This document shows, piece after piece, positions 53,828-62,312 of a stretch of DNA of 64,000 bases. Both the position numbers and the translations under genes were made by a program. Source of the DNA: Synechococcus sp. CBW1004. Its GTDB lineage: Bacteria > Cyanobacteriota > Cyanobacteriia > PCC-6307 > Cyanobiaceae. Below the pieces are notes generated by a model, which saw only the letters and a program-made list of their open reading frames with translations, searched no databases and was not told the origin of the DNA. Every line of letters starts with the position of its first letter. Position 1 is the first letter of the stretch. The DNA lies in NCBI RefSeq assembly GCF_015840715.1, contig NZ_CP060397.1, positions 992,001-1,056,000 on the forward strand, read 5' to 3'.

Positions 53828-54976
53828 TCAGCGGCGCTCCTCCATCAGGGCGGCGAAGCGGCCGAAGTGGTGGTCGGCATCGTGAGGGCCGGGGCTCGCC
53901 TCCGGGTGGTACTGCACACCGAACACCGGCTGATCGACCATCGCGAGGGCGGCGACGGTGCGGTCGTTGAGGTTCTCGTGCGTCACCCGCACCCGCTCGG
54001 CCGGCAGCGAGGCCGCGTCGATGGCGAAGCCATGGTTCTGGCTGGTGATCTCCACCATCCCGGGGGCGCCGCAGGGGTGGTTGAGGCCGCGGTGGCCATA
54101 GCCGAGCTTGAAGGTGGTGCCGCCCAGGGCCAGGCCGAGGATCTGATGCCCCAGGCAGATGCCGAACAGGGGCAGGTCGCGCTGCTCGAGAAGGCCGCGC
54201 GCCAGGGCGATGCCACTGCTGACCGCGGCGGGGTCGCCGGGCCCGTTGGAGAGGAACACGCCCTCGGGCTGGAGAGAGAGCACCTGCTCCAGGGTGGCGT
54301 CGGCGGGCAGCACCGTGACCTCACAGCCGTGGGCCACCAACCGCTCCAGGATCGCCCGCTTGATGCCGAAGTCGATCGCCACGACCCGGTAGGGCCGCTC
54401 CGGGTGGCGGACCGGACGGGCATCAAAGGAAGCAGGGCACAGCTGATCCCAGCGGTAGGGCTCGCGGGTGCTGACGGTCTCCGCCAGGTTGAGACCGCTC
54501 ATCGAAGGCGCTGAGCGGACCTGTTCCAGCAGCTGAAGCGGCGGCGTGCCATCGCTGGAGAGGATGCCGTTGATCGCCCCTCCCTCGCGCAGATGGCGCA
54601 CCAGGGCGCGGGTGTCGACACCGGCGATGCCGACCACGCCATGACGCTGCAGCCAGGTGTCGAGCTCCTCCTCGCTGCGCCAGTTGCTGGCCCGGGGAGC
54701 CAGCTGACGGGCGATCACGCCCCGCACATGCGGGCGGTCCGCCTCCTGGTCCTGGCCATTGACGCCGGTGTTGCCGAGCTCCGGATAGGTGAAGGTGACC
54801 AGTTGCCCCGAATAACTGGGGTCGGTCATCACTTCCTGATAGCCGGTCATGCCGGTGTTGAACACCACCTCTCCGACCACCGTGCCCCGCGCGCCGAAGG
54901 CCTGGCCGCGCAGCACGGTGCCATCGGCGAGCACGAGCAGGGCCGGAACGGCGTCAGCGGTGGAAGGGGTGGACAA
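53828..54976 (-). CDS. carA: Carbamoyl-phosphate synthase small subunit
   Basis: The 382-residue protein has the CarA N-terminal domain ([21 protein letters not shown]) and a glutaminase domain with [14 protein letters not shown] (Cys nucleophile) and [11 protein letters not shown] (His and Glu). It supplies ammonia from glutamine to CarB for arginine and pyrimidine synthesis; carB is not in the window. It lies 63 bases after trpD on the same strand. Confidence 0.97.
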   Translation of the reverse strand: MSTPSTADAVPALLVLADGTVLRGQAFGARGTVVGEVVFNTGMTGYQEVMTDPSYSGQLVTFTYPELGNTGVNGQDQEADRPHVRGVIARQLAPRASNWRSEEELDTWLQRHGVVGIAGVDTRALVRHLREGGAINGILSSDGTPPLQLLEQVRSAPSMSGLNLAETVSTREPYRWDQLCPASFDARPVRHPERPYRVVAIDFGIKRAILERLVAHGCEVTVLPADATLEQVLSLQPEGVFLSNGPGDPAAVSSGIALARGLLEQRDLPLFGICLGHQILGLALGGTTFKLGYGHRGLNHPCGAPGMVEITSQNHGFAIDAASLPAERVRVTHENLNDRTVAALAMVDQPVFGVQYHPEASPGPHDADHHFGRFAALMEERR

Positions 54977-55039
54977 GGCCGGCGGTTGGAACGGGGAACA
55001 CGGCGGACCGGCCCTGAGGGGCGGACAGCCGTCTGACGA

Positions 55040-56083
55040 TCATCCCCCAGCAGGCTCCGCCAGCGCTTCGCGCAGGGCCAGCAGTCGCTGCCAGGGATCG
55101 CCGGCCGCCAGGCTGGCCCTGGCTTGCTCCAACCCCTCGGCGATCGTGTCGCTGCGGCCGGCGACCCAGAGCACCAGGGCGGCGTTGAGCGCCACCACAT
55201 CGGTGTGGGCCTCGGCGGCCTGGCCCTGAAGCACCTGCTCGAGGATGCGGCGGTTCTCCTCGAGATCACCGCCGGCGATGGCGGAGAGCGGCGCCAGCGC
55301 CAGCCCGAGGCCGGCCGGATCCAGGCGGTCGCTGCGGATCTCCCCGTTCTCCAGCAGACGCAGCTCGCTGGGGCCGCTGAGGGTGGCCTCGTCAAGGCCA
55401 CCATGACCATGCACCACGATCGCCCGTCCCTGGCCCAGTCGCCGCAGCGCCTCCGCCATCGGATCGAGCAGATCCGGCCGTGCCACACCCAGCACATGGG
55501 CATCGGGACGCAGCGGATTCACCAGCGGTCCGAGCAGGTTGAAGACGGTGCGGATGCCCAGGGCCCGTCGCAGCGGCACAAGCCCCACCAGGGCCGGATG
55601 CCAGCCGGGGGCGAACAGAAAGGTGACGCCGGTGCGTTCCACCGCGGCGATCACCCGTTCCTGGGGGGCGCCCAGCGGCAGGCCGAGGGCCTCGAGAACG
55701 TCGGCCGAGCCGACGCGGCCACTGGCGCTGCGGTTGCCGTGCTTGGCCACATGGGCACCGCAGGCGGCGGCCGTGAAGGCCACGGCGGTGGAGATGTTGA
55801 AGCTGTCAAAGCCGGCACCGCCGGTGCCGCAGGTGTCGATCAGAGGGAGCTCCGGCCGCGGGGCCGGCAGGTCGCAGTGCTGGCGCAGCACCGCCGCCAT
55901 CGCCGCCAGCTCTTCGCCGCTGAGGCCCTTGCAGCGCAGGGCGGTGAGCAGGGCGCCGGTGACGACCGGGTCGATCTCCTGAGCGATCCAGCCGCGCATC
56001 AGGGCATCGGCCTCCTCCCCGCTGAGATCCTGGCCGGCGATCAGCCGCTCGAGCTGGGCGGCGCGGGAGGAACGGTCGCTCAT
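55040..56083 (-). CDS. trpD: Anthranilate phosphoribosyltransferase
   Basis: The 347-residue protein has the TrpD phosphoribosyl-pyrophosphate site DTCGTGGAGFDSFNIST, KHGNRSASGRVGSADVLEALG and NLLGPLVNPLRP. It transfers phosphoribose to anthranilate in tryptophan synthesis. ATG 56083 begins MSDRSSRAAQLERL, just before the first helix; the frame continues upstream but crosses a terminator. It stands alone, without other trp genes, as is common in cyanobacteria. Confidence 0.96.
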   Translation of the reverse strand: MSDRSSRAAQLERLIAGQDLSGEEADALMRGWIAQEIDPVVTGALLTALRCKGLSGEELAAMAAVLRQHCDLPAPRPELPLIDTCGTGGAGFDSFNISTAVAFTAAACGAHVAKHGNRSASGRVGSADVLEALGLPLGAPQERVIAAVERTGVTFLFAPGWHPALVGLVPLRRALGIRTVFNLLGPLVNPLRPDAHVLGVARPDLLDPMAEALRRLGQGRAIVVHGHGGLDEATLSGPSELRLLENGEIRSDRLDPAGLGLALAPLSAIAGGDLEENRRILEQVLQGQAAEAHTDVVALNAALVLWVAGRSDTIAEGLEQARASLAAGDPWQRLLALREALAEPAGG

Positions 56084-56121
56084 GGCGGAGGTCGGAGGGG
56101 GGACTGTCGGGGGACGGACAG

Positions 56122-56151
56122 AAAAAAGCCCGGGTGCAGGGCACACCGGGC
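56122..56151 (-). terminator. Rho-independent terminator upstream of trpD
   Basis: On the minus strand GCCCGGTG and CACCCGGGC (one bulged base) form a stem followed by six T (56122-56127). It lies between the DUF3288 gene and trpD, so it would end transcripts from the DUF3288 gene, or work as an attenuator ahead of trpD. No Trp-rich leader peptide was found. Confidence 0.65.
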
Positions 56152-56240
56152 CGGGTGATGGGGACTCTTCCACTATCACCCGAAGCGAGCCGATCTGGCG
56201 ACTGCATCCAGGCGGGGGTGGCAGCGGCGCAACCGGCCGC

Positions 56241-56549
56241 TCAGGCGCCCTCGGCGGCGGCGGTGTCGAAGCCGGAGCCCACCGCTTCAGCCATGGGAGC
56301 GGCACCGGGGCGGAAGCCGGCCGCCCAGATGGCACGCGTGCGTTGATTCAACTGATCGCGATCGAGACCCCAGAGCCGGAGCAGACGCTCCAGGTCGTCG
56401 CGCAGATCGCTCGCCCCGGGGAAGCCGTCGTAGCGGCTGAACAACCGGGCCAGGTCGACCAGATGCTCATCGGCGGGCGGATCAGCCGCCAGCAGCCGGT
56501 CGATCACGATGCGGTCAGCCGCATGGAGAGGGTGGTTCTGCTCCTCCAT
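56241..56549 (-). CDS. DUF3288 protein
   Basis: The 102-residue protein matches the cyanobacterial DUF3288 family: QNHPLHAADRIVIDRLLA, then EHLVDLARLFSRYDGFPGASDLRDDL and LNQRTRAIWA. The fold appears all-helical and the function is unknown. It is divergent from the ABC transporter gene, with only 53 bases between starts. Confidence 0.85.
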   Translation of the reverse strand: MEEQNHPLHAADRIVIDRLLAADPPADEHLVDLARLFSRYDGFPGASDLRDDLERLLRLWGLDRDQLNQRTRAIWAAGFRPGAAPMAEAVGSGFDTAAAEGA

Positions 56550-56602
56550 CAGAGGGCGTCGATCGCAGGCGCTGCGTAGGTTAAGGGCCCCCGTCGCACC
56601 GC

Positions 56603-58351
56603 ATGAGCGCCCAGCGTCTCCGCCAGATCGGCTGCTATCTGCGCCCGCACCGCCGCCAGGTGGCCCTGGGGGCCGTGGCGCTGCTGGTGGTGAATCTGCT
56701 GGGGGTGGCGATCCCCCTGCAGGTGCGCGGTGTCGTCAATGGCCTGCAGGAGGGCTTCAGCCTCGCCGCCGTGCTCCGTCAGGCGCTGCTGATCGTCACC
56801 ATGGCAACCGTGATGGGCGCCGTGCGGCTCTGGTCGCGGATGCTCGTGTTCGGCGTCGGCCGCCAGGTGGAGGCGGATCTCAAGCAGCGGATCTTCGATC
56901 ACGTGCTGCGCCAGGAACCCGGCTGGGTGCAGGGCACGGGCAGCGGCGAGGTGATCAGCCGCGCCACCAGCGATGTCGAGAACGTGCGGCGGCTGCTGGG
57001 GTTCGCCGTGCTCAGTCTCACCAACACGGTGATGGCCTACGCCCTCACCCTGCCGGCGATGCTGGCGATCGATCCCGGCCTGAGCCTTGCCGCCCTGGCC
57101 CTCTACCCGCTGATGCTCCTCGTGGTGCGGCTGTTCGGGGGCCGCATGATGCGCCAGCAGCGCCGCCAGCAGGAGGCCCTGGCCCGACTCAGCGATCTGG
57201 TGCAGGAGGACCTCTCCGGCATCGGCGCGATCAAGATCTACGGGCAGGAGCAGACCGAGCAGGAGGCCTTCTCCCGCCTCAACCGCACCTATCGCGATGC
57301 CGCCCTCGCCCTCGGCCGCACCCGCGCCACCCTGTTCCCGATGCTGGAGGGCATCGCCTCGATCAGCCTGCTGCTGCTGATCGCCTTCGGCAGCGGCCAG
57401 ATCGAGAACGGCCGCCTGACCATCGGCGGCCTCGTGGCGCTGATCCTGTATGTGGAACGGCTGGTGTTCCCCACCGCCCTGCTGGGCTTCACGCTCAACA
57501 CCTTTCAGACCGGCCAGGTGAGCCTGGACCGGGTGGAGGCCCTGCTGGCCCGCGAGCCCCTGATCGTCTCTCCGGACCAGCCACTGCCGGCGGCGACCCG
57601 ACAGGCCGGAGCAGTGGAAGCCCGCGGTCTGGAGGTCCGTTATCCGGGCGCGACACGACCGGTGCTGCATGACCTGCACTTCCGGATCGAACCCGGCGAA
57701 CTGGTGGCCGTCGTCGGTCCGGTCGGCTGCGGCAAGACCACCCTGGCGCGCGCCCTCGGCCGCATGGTGGAGGTCCCGGCCGGCAGCCTCTTCCTCGATG
57801 GCGTGGATGTCACGGCGATGGACCTGCAGGCCCTGCGTCGCCAGGTGGCGCTGGTGCCCCAGGAAGGGTTCCTGTTCACCGCCAGCCTGGCCGACAACCT
57901 GCGCTACGGCGACCCGGAAGCCGCCCGGCCGCAGGTGGAGGAGGCCGCACGGCAGGCCCGCCTCGAGGGCGACATCCGTGGATTCCCCGACGGCTACGCC
58001 ACGCTCGTGGGAGAGCGGGGCATCACCCTCAGCGGTGGCCAGCGGCAGCGGGCCGCCCTGGGTCGGGCGCTGCTGATCGAGGCTCCGCTGCTGGTGCTCG
58101 ATGACGCCCTCGCCAGTGTCGACAACAACACCGCCGCCGAGATCCTGGCCGGAGTGCGCCGCCAGCGGCATCGCACGGTGCTGATGATCAGCCACCAGCT
58201 CTCCGCCGCCGCCGCCTGCGACCGCATCCTTGTGCTCGAGGACGGCCGGCTGGTGCAGCAGGGCCACCACAACCAGCTGGTGAGCCAGCCCGGGCCCTAC
58301 CGCCGCCTGTGGGAGAGGGAACAGGCCAGCGAGCGCCTCCAGACCGCCTGA
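56603..58351 (+). CDS. ABC half-transporter (MdlA/YheI-like exporter)
   Basis: The 582-residue protein has six membrane helices in about the first 300 residues, then a nucleotide-binding domain. Walker A is GPVGCGKTT, a Q-loop lies in VPQEGFLF, the signature is LSGGQRQR, and Walker B LLVLDDALASVD has Asp where the catalytic Glu normally stands. That change is typical of the degenerate half of heterodimeric exporters such as YheI/LmrC. The second subunit is not nearby. The substrate is unknown; drugs or lipids are likely. Confidence 0.9.
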   Translation: MSAQRLRQIGCYLRPHRRQVALGAVALLVVNLLGVAIPLQVRGVVNGLQEGFSLAAVLRQALLIVTMATVMGAVRLWSRMLVFGVGRQVEADLKQRIFDHVLRQEPGWVQGTGSGEVISRATSDVENVRRLLGFAVLSLTNTVMAYALTLPAMLAIDPGLSLAALALYPLMLLVVRLFGGRMMRQQRRQQEALARLSDLVQEDLSGIGAIKIYGQEQTEQEAFSRLNRTYRDAALALGRTRATLFPMLEGIASISLLLLIAFGSGQIENGRLTIGGLVALILYVERLVFPTALLGFTLNTFQTGQVSLDRVEALLAREPLIVSPDQPLPAATRQAGAVEARGLEVRYPGATRPVLHDLHFRIEPGELVAVVGPVGCGKTTLARALGRMVEVPAGSLFLDGVDVTAMDLQALRRQVALVPQEGFLFTASLADNLRYGDPEAARPQVEEAARQARLEGDIRGFPDGYATLVGERGITLSGGQRQRAALGRALLIEAPLLVLDDALASVDNNTAAEILAGVRRQRHRTVLMISHQLSAAAACDRILVLEDGRLVQQGHHNQLVSQPGPYRRLWEREQASERLQTA

Positions 58352-58471
58352 AGTGCGGCAGAGGCGGCGGCATCGGGACAGCCGATCACCGAATCTCAAC
58401 AGTTGTTGAGAAGGGCACCGAAGGCGCGGTGGGATGGCTTATCTGAACGCATCCGCTTTCAGGGCCCCGTC

Positions 58472-58762
58472 ATGCAGACCCCTCAGGCGCCACCCCCATC
58501 CCTCGCGCTGGCGGCATACAGATTGCGCTGCACCCTGACCTTCGGCGACATCTACGGGCAGATCCTGATCTGGATGGGGGTGATCTTCGCCAGCCTCGCG
58601 GCGGGCCTCGGGCTGATGGGGGCCAGCCGACCGATCTTCGCCCTTGTCGGGGTGGGGCTGATCCTGGTGCTGTCCCTGCCGTTCCTGCTGTTCGCCTTCA
58701 CCACCACCCTGCTGAACCACATCGCCCTCGATCCGGCCTCCCCGGAGCGGGCCGGCGGCTGA
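58472..58762 (+). CDS. Small membrane protein, hypothetical
   Basis: The 96-residue protein has two membrane helices (QILIWMGVIFASLAAGLGLM and PIFALVGVGLILVLSLPFLLFAF) and short polar ends. It is the kind of conserved two-helix cyanobacterial protein found near photosynthesis genes, but I recognise no family. ATG 58472 follows an AT-richer region with an inverted repeat (CTCAACA-GT-TGTTGAG at 58395-58410) that might belong to its promoter. Confidence 0.7.
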   Translation: MQTPQAPPPSLALAAYRLRCTLTFGDIYGQILIWMGVIFASLAAGLGLMGASRPIFALVGVGLILVLSLPFLLFAFTTTLLNHIALDPASPERAGG

Positions 58763-58816
58763 GCAGCAACCTGGCAGGGGGGCTGCCTAGTCTCCTGAGA
58801 TCTCAGCCTCACCCCT

Positions 58817-59533
58817 GTGTTCGGTCTGTTCCGCAGCCCCTCCTCCGACCTGAACGGCATCAGCTCACCAGGACGGCATGTGGTGCTCGGCACCCCGTAC
58901 GCGGCACCCGTCGGTGAGGGGCAGGCGGAAGCCCTGTTCGGATGCGGCTGCTTCTGGGGAGCGGAAAAGGGGTTCTGGCGTCTGCCCGGCGTGGTCACCA
59001 CGGCTGTCGGCTACGCCGGTGGACAGCGCCCGGACCCCACCTATCAGCAGGTCTGCAGCGGCACCACCGGCCACGCCGAGGTGGTGCGGGTGGTGTGGAG
59101 CAGGGAGAGCGTGGGCTTTGCCGATCTGCTCAAGCTGTTCTGGGAGTGCCACGACCCCACCCAGGGCAACCGCCAGGGCAATGACGTGGGCAGCCAGTAC
59201 CGCTCGACCATCTACGTCGATGATCCCGAGCTGCTGTCGCTGGCCCAGGCCAGCCGTGAGGCCTACGGCAGCCTGCTGGCGGCGGCGGGCCGGCCGACGA
59301 TCACCACCGAGATCGCCAGCGGTCAGCGCTTCTACCCAGCCGAGGAGTACCACCAGCAATATCTGGCCAAGCCCGGCAGCCGGCCCTACTGCTCCGCTCA
59401 GCCCAGCGGGCTGCTGCTGGGGACATTCCCCGGCGCCGACTACCGCCTGCCCGCCAGCGTGTGGCAGGCCTATGACTGGTCGATTCCCCACTGCGTCCTG
59501 CGGGGCGACAATCAGCCGATCGCCCTGGCCTGA
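58817..59533 (+). CDS. msrA: Peptide methionine sulfoxide reductase MsrA
   Basis: The 238-residue protein has the MsrA active site GCGCFWGAEKGFW (Cys in GCFWGAE), then YAGG and GHAEVVRVVW. DPTQGNRQGNDVGSQYRS and the later YHQQYLAK are the conserved substrate-binding segments. It reduces methionine-S-sulfoxide in oxidised proteins. The protein is about 30 residues longer than usual at the N-terminus; the start (GTG 58817) is not certain. Three small genes follow with tiny gaps or overlaps. Confidence 0.95.
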   Translation: MFGLFRSPSSDLNGISSPGRHVVLGTPYAAPVGEGQAEALFGCGCFWGAEKGFWRLPGVVTTAVGYAGGQRPDPTYQQVCSGTTGHAEVVRVVWSRESVGFADLLKLFWECHDPTQGNRQGNDVGSQYRSTIYVDDPELLSLAQASREAYGSLLAAAGRPTITTEIASGQRFYPAEEYHQQYLAKPGSRPYCSAQPSGLLLGTFPGADYRLPASVWQAYDWSIPHCVLRGDNQPIALA

Positions 59534-59551
59534 ATCGCCCGCCCCCCGGCC

Positions 59552-59908
59552 ATGCCCCTGCCCCCGAGCCTGGCTCTCCTGGTCGCGCTGGCCCTGTCAC
59601 CAGCCTTTCCGGCCTCCTCGCGGCCGGTCCCGCCGCTGGCTCAGGCGATGCAGTCCCCCTGGTGGGAGAACTATGACCAGAGAGATCGCTATCTCTGCCC
59701 CAACCGCGGGTCCCTCGTGCTGGAGCGCAACGAGTCCCAGGCATCGCTGATCAGCGGCGGCAGCCAGATGATCCTGTTCCGTGAGGCCAGCGACGCGCCC
59801 GGCCTGCGCTACCGCAATGATCGGATGCTGGTGATCCTGAGAGGCGATGAGCTGACTCTGGAGCGCCTTCCGTTGAAACTCGTCTGCGTGCGCACGGACC
59901 AGGTATGA
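59552..59908 (+). CDS. Small secreted protein, hypothetical
   Basis: The 118-residue protein has a signal peptide (LPPSLALLVALALSPAFPASS), then a basic, beta-prone mature part with two Cys (LCPNRG and VCVRTD) that may form a disulfide. It lies 18 bases after msrA and overlaps the next gene by four bases (ATGA). I recognise no domain. Position after msrA suggests an envelope role under oxidative stress, by inference only. Confidence 0.75.
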   Translation: MPLPPSLALLVALALSPAFPASSRPVPPLAQAMQSPWWENYDQRDRYLCPNRGSLVLERNESQASLISGGSQMILFREASDAPGLRYRNDRMLVILRGDELTLERLPLKLVCVRTDQV

Positions 59909-60069
59909 CGCCCCTCCCTGACCGGACGGTGATCCTGGCCCTGGCCGGCACCATCGCCCTTGTCTTCGCCCTGGTGTTCTGGACCGTGCGTCTCCAGCCC
60001 ACTCCGCAGGCCCCGATGCTGTGGCGTGAGGCGCCCGCCCCGGTGCGCGCCGGCGGCACGACGCTCTGA
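59905..60069 (+). CDS. 54-residue single-helix membrane protein
   Basis: ATG 59905 opens a 54-codon gene with one membrane helix (VILALAGTIALVFALVFWTV) and a short Pro/Arg-rich tail ending GGTTL. It overlaps the upstream gene by four bases and the downstream gene by one (TGATG). Such tight coupling on both sides supports it as a real gene despite its size. Confidence 0.65.
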   Translation: MTPLPDRTVILALAGTIALVFALVFWTVRLQPTPQAPMLWREAPAPVRAGGTTL

Positions 60070-60671
60070 TGGCGCCACCGGAGCGTTCCGAGAGCAGTCA
60101 GCCGGTGTGGAGGCGCGGCGAAGCGGCCCTGTCATGGCAGGAGGCGAAGGACCCTGCATCCGCCGGGACGCCGGCAGGATCCGGGATCGATGCTCCTGCC
60201 GTGAGCGACCGCCATGAGTCAATGCCGCAGGCGCCGGACCGGGACGGGCCACGGGAGGGAGCCCGCGATGGCGATGAAGCGGACCCATCCGCGCAGCGGG
60301 CCGCACCCGACTGGCGCAACCTGCCAGAGGGCGATGATGCCTCCACGGACGCCGCCGAACACCCACCGCGTCAGCTCCACCCTCTGCCCCGCGGGCTGGT
60401 GGAGCTGTATGGACTTCTGGCTGTTCTGTTCGTGCTGGTGCCCGAATGGATGGCGAGCGGCGCGCTGTTCGGCTTCCGGGAAGGGCGGCAGGGCTCTGAA
60501 CTGCCTCCTCCCTCCGGTGCATGGAAGCGGCTGCCGGAGCTGCGCCTGGCCAGCCTCAACCTCGCGGAGCTGCGCCAGCTCGCCCGTGAGCAACGCGTGA
60601 TCGGCTACAGCCGCCAGAACCGCCAGGACCTCACCGCACACCTGCTCAGACGCCTGAAGGCAAGCCCCTGA
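60069..60671 (+). CDS. Hypothetical protein with a Rho-N/SAP-like C-terminus
   Basis: The 200-residue protein has a charged, low-complexity first half (Glu/Asp/Arg-rich) and one hydrophobic helix (LVELYGLLAVLFVLVPEWMA). Its C-terminal 50 residues read SLNLAELRQLAREQRVIGYSRQNRQDLTAHLLRRL, which resembles Rho-N/SAP modules that bind nucleic acids. It is translated directly after the 54-residue gene. A membrane protein with a nucleic-acid-binding-like module next to msrA is unusual; the function is unknown. Confidence 0.7.
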   Translation: MAPPERSESSQPVWRRGEAALSWQEAKDPASAGTPAGSGIDAPAVSDRHESMPQAPDRDGPREGARDGDEADPSAQRAAPDWRNLPEGDDASTDAAEHPPRQLHPLPRGLVELYGLLAVLFVLVPEWMASGALFGFREGRQGSELPPPSGAWKRLPELRLASLNLAELRQLAREQRVIGYSRQNRQDLTAHLLRRLKASP

Positions 60672-60702
60672 GCCAGCAGCCCATGTGATAACTTCGTTTT
60701 GC

Positions 60703-60776
60703 CGGGGCGTAGCGCAGCTTGGTAGCGCACCACTTTGGGGTAGTGGGGGTCGCAGGTTCAAATCCTGTCGCTCCGA
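60703..60776 (+). tRNA. tRNA-Pro (GGG)
   Basis: A full cloverleaf can be drawn. The acceptor is CGGGGCG/CGCTCCG with one G-T pair, the D arm is GCGC/GCGC, and the anticodon stem CCACT/AGTGG has loop TTGGGGT, giving anticodon GGG. The T arm is GCAGG/CCTGT with loop TTCAAAT. It ends at the A discriminator without an encoded CCA. It reads CCC and CCT proline codons. Confidence 0.95.
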
Positions 60777-60808
60777 TTTCAGAAAACCGGTCGCAATCAC
60801 CCTCCTTC

Positions 60809-60834
60809 AGCCGTCTCCCAGGGACGGCTTTTTT
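60809..60834 (+). terminator. Rho-independent terminator after tRNA-Pro
   Basis: AGCCGTC (60809-60815) pairs with GACGGCT (60823-60829), followed by a run of six T. It lies 33 bases after the tRNA. Confidence 0.88.
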
Positions 60835-61244
60835 AATGGAAATGTCACCGGCTCATGCTGCAGCCGATGCTCAAGGGATGACCCGATGCCCCACGCCGGG
60901 ACCTGAGAAGGTGTCTCGCAGCCGAGGCTGCATCGCCATCAGCCAGCCACAGCGGGAGTGACACGACGGATGCGGGATGCGTCAGGAACAATCCGGCGGC
61001 CTTCCTGCTGGAGATGACCCCTCTGCGGCCTTGAAAGCGAGCGAGTCGCCCCTGGATCAGGCCGCACCAGGCAGGTCGTCCAGCCGCGGCAGGTCGTCCA
61101 GGCGCAGCCGGGAGATCCTGGCTCCGAGGCGGCCGCAGGCGGACGGGCGAGATGGTGGCCGGCACAATGAGTCCATCACGCCCGACGGGCCGGGACCGGA
61201 ACCCGGCGCGCCTGTCTCGCCCCGCAGGACCCCAGCCCCGTCCC
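60835..61244. other. Intergenic stretch after the tRNA terminator
   Basis: About 410 bases contain no gene that I accept. The frames on both strands here are Arg/Pro-rich translations of GC-rich DNA without domains. The right end leads into the small membrane protein gene at 61245. Confidence 0.5.
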
Positions 61245-61484
61245 ATGGACCCGCCGCCACCCCCCAGGACATCCCGTCCCCCATTCGTCGTGCAGCGGCC
61301 GATCGGAACCGTCGATGGAGACGACTGGCCCGTCGATCGCGGGCGCCCCCTGGGACTGAGGCTGCTGGCACTGGTGGGTGCCCTGTCCTTTCTGATGCTG
61401 GGGCTGAGCGTCGTGGTGCCCCTCCTGGCCCCAAGGCCATCGCTTCCCCAGCCGCCGCGCGGACTCCCGCAGGCGACCGCCTGA
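61245..61484 (+). CDS. Small membrane protein, hypothetical
   Basis: The protein has about 79 residues. A Pro/Arg-rich N-terminal half contains RPIGTVDGDDWPVDRGRP, then there is one membrane helix (LGLRLLALVGALSFLMLGLSVVV) and a short Pro-rich end. ATG 61245 is preferred over 61152, which would add an Arg/Pro stretch. I recognise no family. Confidence 0.5.
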   Translation: MDPPPPPRTSRPPFVVQRPIGTVDGDDWPVDRGRPLGLRLLALVGALSFLMLGLSVVVPLLAPRPSLPQPPRGLPQATA

Positions 61485-61630
61485 AGCGCCCCACCTGGTG
61501 GACCCGCAACCCATGGCGCCTGAGAGGGAGTGCGTCAGGACAGACGCCCGGCCCACAGGTGGAGATCACCACCGACCCTCCCGCGGGCTCACCCCTCGAT
61601 CGGGCCTTGAATCGAACGAGCGTGGCAGCA

Positions 61631-62233
61631 ATGACGGGCATCCCCTCTCCCCCCCTGGTTCTGGTGCACGGGCTGCTGGACAGCCCGGCGGTGTTTGATC
61701 GGCTGCTCCGCGAACTCGGCGGCGGTCGGGGCGATCCGCTGGTCCCGGCCCTGCCGCTGCGCCTGGGCCGCACCCCGATCGAGGAGGCCGCCGTGGAGCT
61801 GGGCCGCTGGATCGACGCGGCCTATCCAGCCACCACCCCGATCGACCTGCTCGGCTTCTCGATCGGAGGCGTGATCGCCCGCACCTGGATCCAGCGCCTG
61901 GGGGGACATCGACGCACCCGCCGCTTCATCAGCGTGGGCAGCCCCCAGCAGGGAACGCTCACCGCCTGGCCCTGGCCGCGGCGGCTGTTCCGCGGCGTGG
62001 CGGATCTGCGCCATGGCAGTTCCCTGCTGCGCGATCTCAACGGCGACCTGACGACGCTGAAAGGGATCGAATGCCACAGCTTCTATTCGGCGCTGGATCT
62101 GGCCGTGCTGCCGGGATGGCGCGCGGTGCTCCCGATCGGGAAGCGGACGCTTCTGCCGGTCGCCACCCACCCCCAGCTGCTCCGCGATCCCGCCGCCATC
62201 GGCCCCCTGGCGCGGGAACTGATGCGGCCCTGA
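61631..62233 (+). CDS. Alpha/beta hydrolase, lipase-like
   Basis: The 200-residue protein has VLVHGLLDSPAVFDRLL (oxyanion HG), GFSIGGVIARTWI (nucleophile Ser in GFSIGG) and SVGSPQQGT after it, the pattern of triacylglycerol lipase/acyltransferase-like hydrolases. A probable catalytic His lies in ATHPQLL near the end. It has no signal peptide. ATG 61631 is used because the fold starts five residues later; the long upstream frame is a shadow of the intergenic region. Confidence 0.87.
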   Translation: MTGIPSPPLVLVHGLLDSPAVFDRLLRELGGGRGDPLVPALPLRLGRTPIEEAAVELGRWIDAAYPATTPIDLLGFSIGGVIARTWIQRLGGHRRTRRFISVGSPQQGTLTAWPWPRRLFRGVADLRHGSSLLRDLNGDLTTLKGIECHSFYSALDLAVLPGWRAVLPIGKRTLLPVATHPQLLRDPAAIGPLARELMRP

Positions 62234-62312
62234 AGGGCCCGGTGGCGATCGCGCGTGAGCGGGACCATCACCGGCCTCCATAAGGTTGGGGTGCAGCCTG
62301 GGGCAAGCGCCG

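Noticed and set aside
60977-62233. A 418-residue hydrolase
   Set aside because: The first 218 residues are Arg/Pro-rich non-coding translation over the small membrane gene; the hydrolase fold begins at 61631.
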